Source of the DNA: DAIOEK01 sp964648485
GTDB taxonomy: Bacteria > Chloroflexota > Anaerolineae > Anaerolineales > Anaerolineaceae
Assembly (NCBI GenBank): GCA_964648485.1
Contig: CAZYOF010000003.1
Coordinates: forward strand, 145,628-209,627
DNA length: 64,000 bases
Reading direction: 5' to 3'
Part shown: piece after piece, positions 1 through 7,402 of the stretch
Layout of the letters: every line of letters begins with the position of its first letter
Position numbering within the stretch: the stretch's first letter is position 1
Notes under the pieces: model-generated
What the model saw: the letters and a program-made list of their open reading frames with translations, nothing else
Databases searched by the model: none
Told to the model about the DNA's origin: nothing
Position numbers and translations under genes: made by a program

Positions 1-132
1 GATCTGGATGAAATCATGGCATTATCAGATCGGATTGCCGTAATCTATGAAGGCAGAATAATGGGTGTTATCCCTGCACAGGAAGCTACAGCCGAAAATC
101 TGGGCTTACTGATGGCAGGATCGGCAGCCTAA
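1..132 (+). CDS. ABC transporter ATP-binding protein, 3' end only
   Basis: The window opens inside a reading frame that runs to a TAA at 130-132. The last 43 residues contain the sequence DLDEIMALSDRIAVIYEGRI, which is the typical end of the second nucleotide-binding domain (D-loop/H-loop distal part) of the double-domain ATPases that serve RbsA/YufO-type sugar and nucleoside importers. It lies 22 nt upstream of two BPD_transp_2 permeases, so it is almost certainly their ATPase. The Walker motifs are outside the window. Substrate cannot be told from this fragment; the downstream purine/pyrimidine enzymes suggest nucleosides or nucleobases. Confidence 0.85.
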   Translation, partial: DLDEIMALSDRIAVIYEGRIMGVIPAQEATAENLGLLMAGSAA

Positions 133-154
133 TACATGTGCAAGGAGGAGAACT

Positions 155-1207
155 GTGTCTAAATTGAGAATTGAGCGGGCTCCAGCACCTGTCTGGCTGC
201 GACCGTTGATACCCGTTATTGCTGTTCCTGTCACGTTCATCATCACTTCGATCTTAATCGTGCTGGCAGGAGCAAATCCTTTTCAGGCTTATTACAACTT
301 CCTGATCCTTCCACTCAGCACCAATGTCAGTGCTATTGAAGTACTGGTTAAATCCACACCATTATTGCTCACAGGTGCCGCTGTGGCATTTGCTTTCAGC
401 GCAGGATACTACAATATCGGAGCTGAAGGTCAGTTGTACGCGGGTGCCATCATGGCTGCCTGGCTGGGGATTGTCCTCAAGGATGTATCTCCCTGGCTGG
501 GTATTCCGGCGATGGTGGTTGGGGGTTTTGTCGCAGGTATGATCTGGGCGCTGGGACCGGCTTTGCTTAAAGTAAAACTGAATGTGGATGAAGTGGTAAC
601 CACTTTGTTACTAAACTCGGTTGTCATTTTTGTGACCAGCTTTGTATTGAATGGTCCCTGGCGCGATCCGGTATCGATGTGGCCGCAGTCACCAGAAATT
701 GCTGCCGGTACTGTTTTCTTCAAATTGATCCCACGTACCCGTCTGCACCTGGGTTTTCTTCTGGCGGTCATTGTCATCATTATCGAATGGATCGTACTGT
801 CAAAGACTTCCTTCGGTTTACGAATGCGCGCGATTGGACACAGTAAAGAAGGTGCCCGTTTTGCAGGCATCAAGGTCAATCGTACCATGCTGATCGTAGC
901 CCTGGTATCTGGAGGTATTGCCGGTCTGGCTGGTGCGGGAGAGGTCGCAGGTATCCATTTCCACCTGATCGATGCTATTTCAGACGGTCTTGGATATAAC
1001 GGTATCGTCATAGCCACCCTGGGCGGATTAAATCCATTTGGGGTTGGGATTGCCGCGCTATTTATGGGCTTGATTGATACGGGTGCACAAACTGTCAGCC
1101 GAACATTGGGCGTACCAGTTTACCTGGGCGATGTGGTCTCATCCACCTTGCTGTTGGTTACCCTGGCATTGTTCATTCTTCAGAATTTCCGTATCCGGAG
1201 AGGTTAG
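155..1207 (+). CDS. ABC nucleoside-type transporter permease (BPD_transp_2 family), first subunit
   Basis: A 350-residue polytopic membrane protein with about ten hydrophobic segments. It matches the YufP/RbsC-like permease fold: the block SAGYYNIGAEGQLYAGA near residues 82-98 and the loop VVTTLLLNSV near 148 are characteristic of nucleoside/BMP-type importers. It starts with GTG at 155, preceded by a strong ribosome-binding site AAGGAGGAG at 142-150. Partner permease follows 2 nt after the stop, ATPase precedes it. Family knowledge says the two permeases form the heterodimeric channel; substrate is inferred from neighbouring xanthine dehydrogenase and deaminase-like genes. The solute-binding lipoprotein is not in the window and probably lies upstream. 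Confidence 0.9.
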   Translation: MSKLRIERAPAPVWLRPLIPVIAVPVTFIITSILIVLAGANPFQAYYNFLILPLSTNVSAIEVLVKSTPLLLTGAAVAFAFSAGYYNIGAEGQLYAGAIMAAWLGIVLKDVSPWLGIPAMVVGGFVAGMIWALGPALLKVKLNVDEVVTTLLLNSVVIFVTSFVLNGPWRDPVSMWPQSPEIAAGTVFFKLIPRTRLHLGFLLAVIVIIIEWIVLSKTSFGLRMRAIGHSKEGARFAGIKVNRTMLIVALVSGGIAGLAGAGEVAGIHFHLIDAISDGLGYNGIVIATLGGLNPFGVGIAALFMGLIDTGAQTVSRTLGVPVYLGDVVSSTLLLVTLALFILQNFRIRRG

Positions 1208-1209
1208 CT

Positions 1210-2133
1210 ATGGATACTCCATTTGTCATCTTTATTGTAGGTTTGCTCGCAGCGACCCTTCGTGTTGCCACCCCTCTGATCTATGGCACTCTGGGAGAAC
1301 TTTTCAGCGAGCGTGCCGGGATACTTAACCTTGGAATTGAAGGAACGATGTTCCTGGGCGCATTTGTCGGATTTGCGGTTGCTTATCATACCGAATCACT
1401 CTGGTTGGGTGTGCTTGCCGCAATCCTCGCGGGGATGATCTCAGGATTGCTCATGTCCCTGCTGACTGTTCGGTTGGGAGTTAACCAGCATGTTTCTGGT
1501 CTGGGTATTACCATGCTCTGGACCGGGGTTTCCCTCTTCTTATTCAGGTTGGTTTTCGGCGAATCAAAAGTTCAGCCATCTATTGATACCTTCCCACAGA
1601 TTTCACTTTTCGGAAATGTTCCTGTACTGGGACCCATTTTTACACAATACCTGCTCACATATATCGGCATACTGCTGATACCGGTAGTCTGGTGGGTAAT
1701 CATGCGTACCCGTTTCGGTTTGCAGATTCGAGCGGTGGGTGAGAATCCTGAGGCTGCGGATGCGGCTGGTTTAAATGTCTATGCTATCCGAACGTATGCC
1801 TTGATGATTGGCGGTGGATTGATGGCTATCGGTGGCGCTTTCCTCTCATTGGCACAATTAGGCGCGTTCACTTTTGGTATCGTTGCCGGCCGTGGATGGG
1901 TTTGTATCGCATTGATAATTTTTGCGAACTGGCATGCGGTGCAGGTACTCTGGGGTGCTTTGATTTTTGGCGGTGTGCAGGCGCTGCAGTTACGTTTGCA
2001 AACGCTGGGCTTTAAATTGCCCTATGAATTATTCCTGTCACTGCCGTATCTGGTGACCATTTTTGCACTGGCATTGGCAGGTCGTTCCATATCAGCTCCT
2101 TCCGCCATACTCAAGCCTTACCGGCGGGAATAG
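1210..2133 (+). CDS. ABC nucleoside-type transporter permease, second subunit
   Basis: A 307-residue membrane protein, YufQ-like. The segment YGTLGELFSERAGILNLGIE near residues 19-38 and the central loop MRTRFGLQIRAVGENPEAAD are hallmarks of the second permease of nucleoside ABC importers. The ATG at 1210 is two bases after the stop of the first permease and is preceded by GGAGAGG, so the pair is translationally linked. Together with the ATPase at the window start it would make the inner-membrane part of one importer. The operon continues into the molybdenum hydroxylase genes after a 36-nt gap, supporting a role in purine or related N-heterocycle uptake. Confidence 0.9.
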   Translation: MDTPFVIFIVGLLAATLRVATPLIYGTLGELFSERAGILNLGIEGTMFLGAFVGFAVAYHTESLWLGVLAAILAGMISGLLMSLLTVRLGVNQHVSGLGITMLWTGVSLFLFRLVFGESKVQPSIDTFPQISLFGNVPVLGPIFTQYLLTYIGILLIPVVWWVIMRTRFGLQIRAVGENPEAADAAGLNVYAIRTYALMIGGGLMAIGGAFLSLAQLGAFTFGIVAGRGWVCIALIIFANWHAVQVLWGALIFGGVQALQLRLQTLGFKLPYELFLSLPYLVTIFALALAGRSISAPSAILKPYRRE

Positions 2134-2169
2134 GAAAAAATATCAACCCCAATTTTCAGGAGGTTATTA

Positions 2170-4482
2170 ATGAAATACATCGGTAAATCATATATTCGTC
2201 CCGATGCGATCAGTAAAGTGACCGGAAAAGCCGTATTTCTGGACGATGTGCGATTGCCGGATATGCTGCACGCATCAGTACTCCGTCCTCCGATCGCGCA
2301 TGCTCTGGTAAAAAGTATCGATACCAGTGAAGCGGAAAAATGCCCGGGTGTCGTGAAAGTAGTAACCGGTAAAACCTGCAAATTCAGGTATGGCGATAAT
2401 ATCAAAGACCTGCAACCCATGGCAGTGGACAAAGTCCGCTACATCGGTGAGCCGGTTGCTGCAGTCATTGCAGATACTCCCGCCCATGCACGCGCGGCAA
2501 AAGAGAAAATCAAGGTGGAATACGAACCACTACCGGTATACACTGACGCCCTTAAAGCGATGGCGAAAGACGCAGTACTCATCCACGAGAAACATGAAGA
2601 CTACTGGCGCCTGCCGACTCTGAAACCCATGCCGAAATCCAATGTGGCAAATGTGTACCACCTCAAAAAAGGCAAGGGCGAAGACGGGTTTGCTGATGCC
2701 GATGTCGTCATCGAGCATGAATTCAATTATCCACATGGCTCTTGCGCAGCGCTGGAACCACATGGCTCCATTGTGTGGTTCAAGGAAGATAAGACCATTG
2801 AAGCATGGTCATCATCCATCTGCCCATTTATCATCCGTGAAGATCTGGCTCATTCTTATGGAGTTCCTGTCTCCGATGTTCGGGTACATATCCCCGATAT
2901 TGGCGGCTGCTTTGGTTACAAATCGGATATTACCGTGGAACAGACTGTTGCGTGGATTGCCAGCTTTGTGCCGGGTCGTCCTGTCAAGTGGGTAGCCACC
3001 CGTGAAGAAGATTTCACCGCTTCGTTGATTGCTCACGGCATCCGAACACGCATCAAAATTGGTGCAAAGAAAGACGGTAAACTGGTTGCCATTAAGACCG
3101 AAATATTCCACTCGGGCGGCGCCTATGCAGATACCGCGGTGAACGTCACCATCGCATCCACCCACAACTCAACTGGTCCATATGCATATGAGCATTGCGA
3201 TCTGACCGGTTATACCGTATATACCAACACACCTGCGGTGGGCGCATATCGCGGTTATGGGCATCAGGAATCGCAGATTGCATCAGAACGTATGATGGAC
3301 CTCCTGGCGCGTGAGTTAAAAATGGATCCATTCGAACTGCGGCGGAAGAATTACCTCAAAGAAGGTAAGGTGAATGCAGTTGGCGAGACCATGTGGAAAT
3401 CTCATGGTGATCTTGAAAAATGCGCCGATATGGTTCAGAAGGAAGTATTTGGCAAGGATAAGCCTAAAGAAGACGAAAACTATATCTACGGACGCGGATT
3501 TGCTGCTGTCTTCAAGTCTCCCAAGGGTGCACCATTCTCCACCAAGGGCTGCTACATGAAATTAAATATTGATGGCAGTGTTTCCATCAATATGGGTGGT
3601 GCCGAAGTGGGTCAGGGATTGCGCACCGTCATCCGCCAGGTGGCAGCAGAGGCATTGCAGATCCCGCCAGAGAAAATTCGTGTGTACACTGAAATCGACA
3701 CACAGTATTCACCTTATGAGTGGCAGACGATCGGGTCAATGTTCACCACCCAGGGTGGTCGGGCAATTATCCGTGCAGCAGATAAATTGATTGCCCAGCT
3801 GAAGGCAACAGCAGCCCAGGTACTCAAAACCGATCCTGATTATCTTGAATACAACGGCGAGTATGTCTATCTCCGCAATGATCCCACCATCCGGGTGGAA
3901 GTGGGTGCGCTGGCTCGCGGTTACATCACTTCTGATGGTATTACGATCGGCGAACTGGTGCAATCAGTTTCCGATGCGCGTCTTCCCCGCTACTCAAATC
4001 CTGATCAGAACGGTCAGGGGAGCATCGGCGTCAGTTATACCTTTGGTGCTCAAGCGGCTGAGATTCGAATCGAGAAAAAATCAGGCAAAATCATTGTGGA
4101 TCGATATGTATCCACTTTCGATGTTGGGCAGGTGATTAATCCATTGCAGATTCGTGGATCGGTGATGGGTGGTGTTACGATGGCAATTGGTGCAGCTTTA
4201 TATGAAGAACTCCAGTACGACGAGCAGGGTCGCATTGCAAACCCGCAATTCTTCAAATACCACATTCCAACTTACAAGGAAGCACCAGAACATGTAATCA
4301 ACTTTGTCGAGACACCGGATGCGGTGGGTCCCTTCGGTGCGCGTGGTATCGGTGAGCACTCAGTCATCGGTCCAGCCCCCTCGATTATGAATGCGGTTTA
4401 TGATGCAATTGGTGTGGACTTTTTTGAGATTCCTCTGACACCGGACAAAATCAAGAAAGCCCTTGAAAGCAAGAAGGAGTAA
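2170..4482 (+). CDS. Xanthine dehydrogenase family, molybdenum-binding subunit
   Basis: A 770-residue protein of the xanthine oxidase/aldehyde oxidase large-subunit family. The N-terminal ~120 residues form the a/b hammerhead domain, the rest the molybdopterin-binding domains. Visible landmarks: GGCFGYK at residues 245-251, the loop GAYRGYGHQE near 358, and GARGIGE at 723-729 whose final Glu729 sits where the catalytic base of the family lies. Such enzymes hydroxylate purines or other N-heterocycles using water. The start has RBS AGGAGG at 2159-2164. The [2Fe-2S] subunit follows immediately; no FAD-binding subunit is encoded between the transporter and the deaminase-like gene. Substrate is inferred, not shown; nicotinate- or other hydroxylases remain possible. 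Confidence 0.9.
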   Translation: MKYIGKSYIRPDAISKVTGKAVFLDDVRLPDMLHASVLRPPIAHALVKSIDTSEAEKCPGVVKVVTGKTCKFRYGDNIKDLQPMAVDKVRYIGEPVAAVIADTPAHARAAKEKIKVEYEPLPVYTDALKAMAKDAVLIHEKHEDYWRLPTLKPMPKSNVANVYHLKKGKGEDGFADADVVIEHEFNYPHGSCAALEPHGSIVWFKEDKTIEAWSSSICPFIIREDLAHSYGVPVSDVRVHIPDIGGCFGYKSDITVEQTVAWIASFVPGRPVKWVATREEDFTASLIAHGIRTRIKIGAKKDGKLVAIKTEIFHSGGAYADTAVNVTIASTHNSTGPYAYEHCDLTGYTVYTNTPAVGAYRGYGHQESQIASERMMDLLARELKMDPFELRRKNYLKEGKVNAVGETMWKSHGDLEKCADMVQKEVFGKDKPKEDENYIYGRGFAAVFKSPKGAPFSTKGCYMKLNIDGSVSINMGGAEVGQGLRTVIRQVAAEALQIPPEKIRVYTEIDTQYSPYEWQTIGSMFTTQGGRAIIRAADKLIAQLKATAAQVLKTDPDYLEYNGEYVYLRNDPTIRVEVGALARGYITSDGITIGELVQSVSDARLPRYSNPDQNGQGSIGVSYTFGAQAAEIRIEKKSGKIIVDRYVSTFDVGQVINPLQIRGSVMGGVTMAIGAALYEELQYDEQGRIANPQFFKYHIPTYKEAPEHVINFVETPDAVGPFGARGIGEHSVIGPAPSIMNAVYDAIGVDFFEIPLTPDKIKKALESKKE

Positions 4483-4486
4483 CAAG

Positions 4487-4963
4487 ATGGCCGAAAAATT
4501 TTCATTAACAGTAAACGGCATCCCCCGAACGGTAGAAGTTGAACCCGATGTTATGTTGATTGATGTACTTCGAGAAGAATTAAACCTCACTGGAACCAAG
4601 CATGGATGTGATAATGCTACCTGTGGAACCTGTACGGTAATGATGAATGGCAAAGCCATCAAAAGCTGCAATACACCCATCAGTAAAGCCGCCGGATCAG
4701 AAATTATGACCGTGGAAGGACTGGCAAAGGGTACTGATCTTCATCCAGTTCAAAGAGCAATTGCAGAATCAGGTGCAGTGCAGTGCGGTTTTTGCACTCC
4801 GGGTATTGTGATGGAACTGGTAGCCGCTCTCGAAGCCAATCCAGATGCGAGTGAACAGGAACTTGGAAATGCTTTGAACAAGCATCTTTGCCGTTGCACC
4901 GGGTATGAACCCATTCGGGATGGTGCTTTGATTGCCCAAAAGCTGATAAAACAGCGTAAATAG
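4487..4963 (+). CDS. Xanthine dehydrogenase family, [2Fe-2S] iron-sulfur subunit
   Basis: A 158-residue small subunit. I place the start at ATG 4487 (RBS AAGGAG at 4474-4479) rather than at an in-frame TTG upstream. The plant-type ferredoxin cluster ligands are Cys41, Cys46, Cys49 and Cys61; the second, C-terminal [2Fe-2S] cluster ligands are Cys100, Cys103, Cys135 and Cys137 (motifs CGFC and CRC). All eight are present, so electron transfer from the molybdenum subunit should work. Length and motif order equal XdhC/CoxS-type subunits. It begins 4 nt after the molybdenum subunit's stop. The electron acceptor is unclear because the usual FAD subunit is absent here. Confidence 0.94.
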   Translation: MAEKFSLTVNGIPRTVEVEPDVMLIDVLREELNLTGTKHGCDNATCGTCTVMMNGKAIKSCNTPISKAAGSEIMTVEGLAKGTDLHPVQRAIAESGAVQCGFCTPGIVMELVAALEANPDASEQELGNALNKHLCRCTGYEPIRDGALIAQKLIKQRK

Positions 4964-5040
4964 GGAAGTAACCTTGCTGCTCCGTTGGGTAATCCTGGCG
5001 GAGCATTTCATCAAAAAATATTCTTTTTGGAGAGGACAGA

Positions 5041-6246
5041 ATGGCTTTTGATATCCTGATTAAAAATGCAAAAACCCGTGCATCTGCGGGCAAACTGGTC
5101 GAAATTGCAGTTGAAGGTGGCAAAATTTCAAAAATTGCAGAGAAGATCGCAGGCGATGCAAAACAAACCATCGATGCCAAAGGTAATCTGGTAACTGAAT
5201 CTTTTGTCAACGGGCACCTGCACCTTTGCAAGGTTTACACCTTAAAGATGATGGATGATGAGGCAATCAGTGCCTACACTGGCGGGGAGATGGGTGGCGC
5301 AATGACAGCCATCGAACTGGCATCCAAGGTTAAGGAAAAGTACGATGAGAAGTGGATCATCGAGAATGTCAGAAAGGCAGTTAATCTGGCAATCCGCTTC
5401 GGAAATACCCACATTCGTGCATTCGCTGATACCGATACCACCGGCAAACTGGAAGGCGTAAAGGCGCTCATCAAAGCCCGTGAAGAATATAAAGGCAAGG
5501 TTGAAATTCAGGTGGTTGCTTTTCCGCAGGATGGTGTAGTCCGCGATCCGGGCGCTGCTGAATTGGTGGAAGAAGCATTAAAACTCGGTGCCGATGTGGT
5601 TGGTGGAATTCCCTGGATTGAATATACGGAAAAAGACGAACAGGCACACATTGACCAGATGTTTGCCCTTGCAAAGAAATACAATAAAGATGTCTCTATG
5701 CTGGTAGATGATGCTGGTGACCCCACGCTGAAAACCCTCGAAATGATGGCAGCAAAAACCCTGGAAATGGGTTGGCAGGGCAGAGTAACCGCCCAGCATG
5801 CCCGGGCTATGGCGCTGTATCCTGAGCCGTATTATCGAAAGATTGAGTACCTGCTGAAGAAAGCCCAGATTGGTCTGGTCTCCGATCCGCAAACCGGTCC
5901 ACTTTATGCCCGGGTAAAATCCCTTTACAAGGCGGGTGTCAATGTGGCACTTGGGCAGGATGATATTGCAGATGCGTATTATCCTTATGGACGCAACAAC
6001 ATGCTCGAAGTTGCCTTCCTGGCATCCCACATTATGAATATGGTGGGACGTGATGAGATGGAAATCTTATATGATCTCATCACCACCAATGCCGCCAAAG
6101 CCCTTAACATTAAGAACTTTGGTCTCAAGGAAGGCTGCACCGCAGACCTGGTGGTTCTTAATGCAGAAAATGTATGGGAAGCCCTCTGGTCGCATGAAGC
6201 TCCGTTGAATGTGATTAAGAATGGTGTTGAAATCACTGCGAAATAG
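5041..6246 (+). CDS. Cytosine-deaminase-like amidohydrolase with substituted metal-site residues
   Basis: A 401-residue TIM-barrel amidohydrolase resembling cytosine deaminase (CodA) along its full length: beta1 motif NGHLHL gives His59 and His61, TAQHARAM gives His253, and GQDD gives Asp307. However the stretch that in CodA reads VHCDE reads MLVDD here (residues 220-224), so Leu221 replaces the metal-ligand His and Asp224 replaces the proton-shuttling Glu. The gene follows the molybdenum hydroxylase genes after 77 nt with RBS TGGAGAGGA and ends in a strong terminator, so it closes the nucleobase operon. Function as a deaminase of pyrimidine or related ring is likely by context but uncertain because of these substitutions. 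Confidence 0.75.
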   Translation: MAFDILIKNAKTRASAGKLVEIAVEGGKISKIAEKIAGDAKQTIDAKGNLVTESFVNGHLHLCKVYTLKMMDDEAISAYTGGEMGGAMTAIELASKVKEKYDEKWIIENVRKAVNLAIRFGNTHIRAFADTDTTGKLEGVKALIKAREEYKGKVEIQVVAFPQDGVVRDPGAAELVEEALKLGADVVGGIPWIEYTEKDEQAHIDQMFALAKKYNKDVSMLVDDAGDPTLKTLEMMAAKTLEMGWQGRVTAQHARAMALYPEPYYRKIEYLLKKAQIGLVSDPQTGPLYARVKSLYKAGVNVALGQDDIADAYYPYGRNNMLEVAFLASHIMNMVGRDEMEILYDLITTNAAKALNIKNFGLKEGCTADLVVLNAENVWEALWSHEAPLNVIKNGVEITAK

Positions 6247-6268
6247 ACCCCTGATCCGATCAAAGCAT

Positions 6269-6302
6269 AAGCCGGATGAGTTCAACTCATCCGGCTTTAT
6301 TT
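6269..6302 (+). terminator. Rho-independent terminator of the nucleobase operon
   Basis: A perfect 12-bp inverted repeat (6269-6280 and 6286-6297, arm AAGCCGGATGAG) with a 5-nt loop, followed by a short T-rich run (TTTATTTATTT). It sits 22 nt after the stop of the amidohydrolase gene. Confidence 0.9.
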
Positions 6303-6492
6303 ATTTCCCGGTTCTCGCTATTTTCGTTCATATATTCTATATAAAAAATCGGAACAAAATTCATACTTTAGCGTTAATGTATATATAAACAGCAACTTAC
6401 GGGTGAATATCACGTAAATATGTTGTACTCAGTATTGTTTTCTTGTAAATCCTTACCGATAATGGAGGTAGAGAAGAAGAAGGAGGTGTGCG
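6303..6492 (+). other. AT-rich leader region before a small ORF
   Basis: This stretch between the terminator and the microprotein is AT-rich and contains no gene I can support. It has several TATATA-like tracts (for example around 6379-6386) that could hold the promoter for the small membrane ORF, but no clear -35/-10 pair. An overlapping 45-codon frame from ATG 6456 lacks a ribosome-binding site and is not called. Confidence 0.4.
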
Positions 6493-6579
6493 ATGGGAGC
6501 CGTCTGGATGGTTGTCGTACTCATGACGGTGTTGTTTGCTGGATTGTCTTTTTCCAGCTTTCTGCCAAAACCGGAGTAA
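6493..6579 (+). CDS. Putative 28-residue single-span membrane microprotein
   Basis: ATG at 6493 is preceded by a near-perfect Shine-Dalgarno AGGAGG (6481-6486, 6-nt spacing). The product is MGAVWMVVVLMTVLFAGLSF followed by SSFLPKPE: one hydrophobic helix covering almost the whole peptide and a short polar end. Size and shape recall small membrane subunits such as KdpF or CydX-like peptides, but there is no convincing sequence match and no partner complex next to it. A second strong Shine-Dalgarno follows, then a terminator, so it has its own short transcription unit. Coding status rests on the ribosome-binding site and composition only. Confidence 0.55.
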   Translation: MGAVWMVVVLMTVLFAGLSFSSFLPKPE

Positions 6580-6623
6580 TCCGTCGGCAGGTGTCATAAC
6601 CAACCCTTAACAGGAGGAAAATC

Positions 6624-6650
6624 TTGACAGGGTTACAAATATCTACCTGA
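6624..6650 (+). CDS. Possible 8-codon mini-ORF with strong RBS (doubtful)
   Basis: A second strong Shine-Dalgarno AGGAGG (6612-6617) precedes a TTG at 6624 with 6-nt spacing; the frame encodes only eight residues (MTGLQIST) and its TGA abuts the terminator hairpin. It may be a translated leader, or the remnant of a second gene whose body has been deleted. Confidence 0.25.
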   Translation: MTGLQIST

Positions 6651-6685
6651 ACCCGTCCGAATATTGCGGACGGGTTCTTATTTTG
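6649..6685 (+). terminator. Rho-independent terminator after the microprotein unit
   Basis: A perfect 11-bp stem (6649-6659 with 6667-6677, arm GAACCCGTCCG), 7-nt loop, then TTATTTTGTT. It ends the small transcription unit before the tetR promoter. Confidence 0.9.
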
Positions 6686-6704
6686 TTAAATGTCATAATA
6701 ACAG

Positions 6705-6726
6705 CATGCAAGTAATCACTTGCATG
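6705..6726. promoter_or_regulatory. Operator 1 of the TetR-type regulator
   Basis: Perfect palindrome CATGCAAGT-AATC-ACTTGCATG with 9-bp arms. It overlaps the -35 box of the regulator's promoter. Its core is repeated in operator 2, 43 bp downstream centre to centre (about four helical turns). Confidence 0.8.
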
Positions 6727-6747
6727 AATCATGGTTGGGGGTATACT
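6720..6747 (+). promoter_or_regulatory. Promoter of the tetR-type gene
   Basis: -35 TTGCAT (6720-6725), 16-nt spacer, -10 TATACT (6742-6747). The start point would fall near 6754, inside operator 2, so binding of the regulator to the two palindromes should block it: classical autorepression. Confidence 0.7.
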
Positions 6748-6748
6748 A

Positions 6749-6768
6749 ATGCAAGCAAGCACTTGCAT
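6749..6768. promoter_or_regulatory. Operator 2 of the TetR-type regulator
   Basis: Inverted repeat ATGCAAG-CAAGCA-CTTGCAT (extendable by one A/T pair on each side), the same half-site as operator 1. It begins 1 nt after the -10 box and ends 18 nt before the GTG start. Confidence 0.78.
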
Positions 6769-6786
6769 TGAAGGGAGTTTGAACCT

Positions 6787-7398
6787 GTGGAAGAACAGAA
6801 TTTACAAAATCAGGAGAGTACCCGCCAGAAAATTATCCGGGCGGCGCTTGATTTATTCGGATTGATCGGATACTCACGGGCTACCACCTGGAAAATTGCG
6901 CAGGCAGCGGATGTGAACGAAGTGACCATTTTCAGGATATTTGGTAACAAAAAGAACCTGTTGATTGCGTGTATGCAGTCTTTTAATTCCCGTGGGTTTG
7001 CCGAGAATTTTGAATCAAACCTGAGCGGAGATTTACGTAAGGACATTCACATGATGGCGCACATGCAGGTGCAGGATACTGCCGGGAACCTGGATTTTCT
7101 TCGTTTACTTATCTGTGAAACCAGGCAAATCCCCGAATTGTTGGATACGGTCCAAATGGGCAGCATGGGAAATCGGCAAAAACTGGAGAATTACTTTCAA
7201 ACACAAATAAACAACGGGAAAATCTCAGCAAAGTACTCGGCACAATTCCTTTCAGATCTTTTTTCTAATTTATTCTCCATCCGCCTGATGCAGGATAACA
7301 TGTTTCAAACCACAGCTCAGGTGGTTGTTCCAGATGAAGTAGAGATGAACAATTTAATTGATTTCTTTCTGGCGGGTTGCCAGGTAATTGAGGAGTAA
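6787..7398 (+). CDS. TetR/AcrR family transcriptional regulator
   Basis: A 203-residue regulator. Residues ~12-58 form the TetR helix-turn-helix: ...TRQKIIRAALDLFGLIGYSR... then a recognition helix near VNEVTIFRIFGNK. The remaining ~140 residues are the variable ligand-binding domain. GTG start at 6787 with RBS AAGGGAG at 6771-6776. Two palindromes bracket its promoter, so it very likely represses itself and the next gene, which starts 4 nt after its stop. The ligand is unknown; the co-transcribed membrane protein is the only obvious target. Confidence 0.92.
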   Translation: MEEQNLQNQESTRQKIIRAALDLFGLIGYSRATTWKIAQAADVNEVTIFRIFGNKKNLLIACMQSFNSRGFAENFESNLSGDLRKDIHMMAHMQVQDTAGNLDFLRLLICETRQIPELLDTVQMGSMGNRQKLENYFQTQINNGKISAKYSAQFLSDLFSNLFSIRLMQDNMFQTTAQVVVPDEVEMNNLIDFFLAGCQVIEE

Positions 7399-7402
7399 AA
7401 AA

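Noticed and set aside
430..1017. 195-codon minus-strand frame in the first permease
   Set aside because: Antisense shadow without RBS or motif.
6456..6594. 45-codon frame overlapping the membrane microprotein
   Set aside because: No Shine-Dalgarno; the alternative frame at 6493 has a near-perfect one and a coherent hydrophobic helix.
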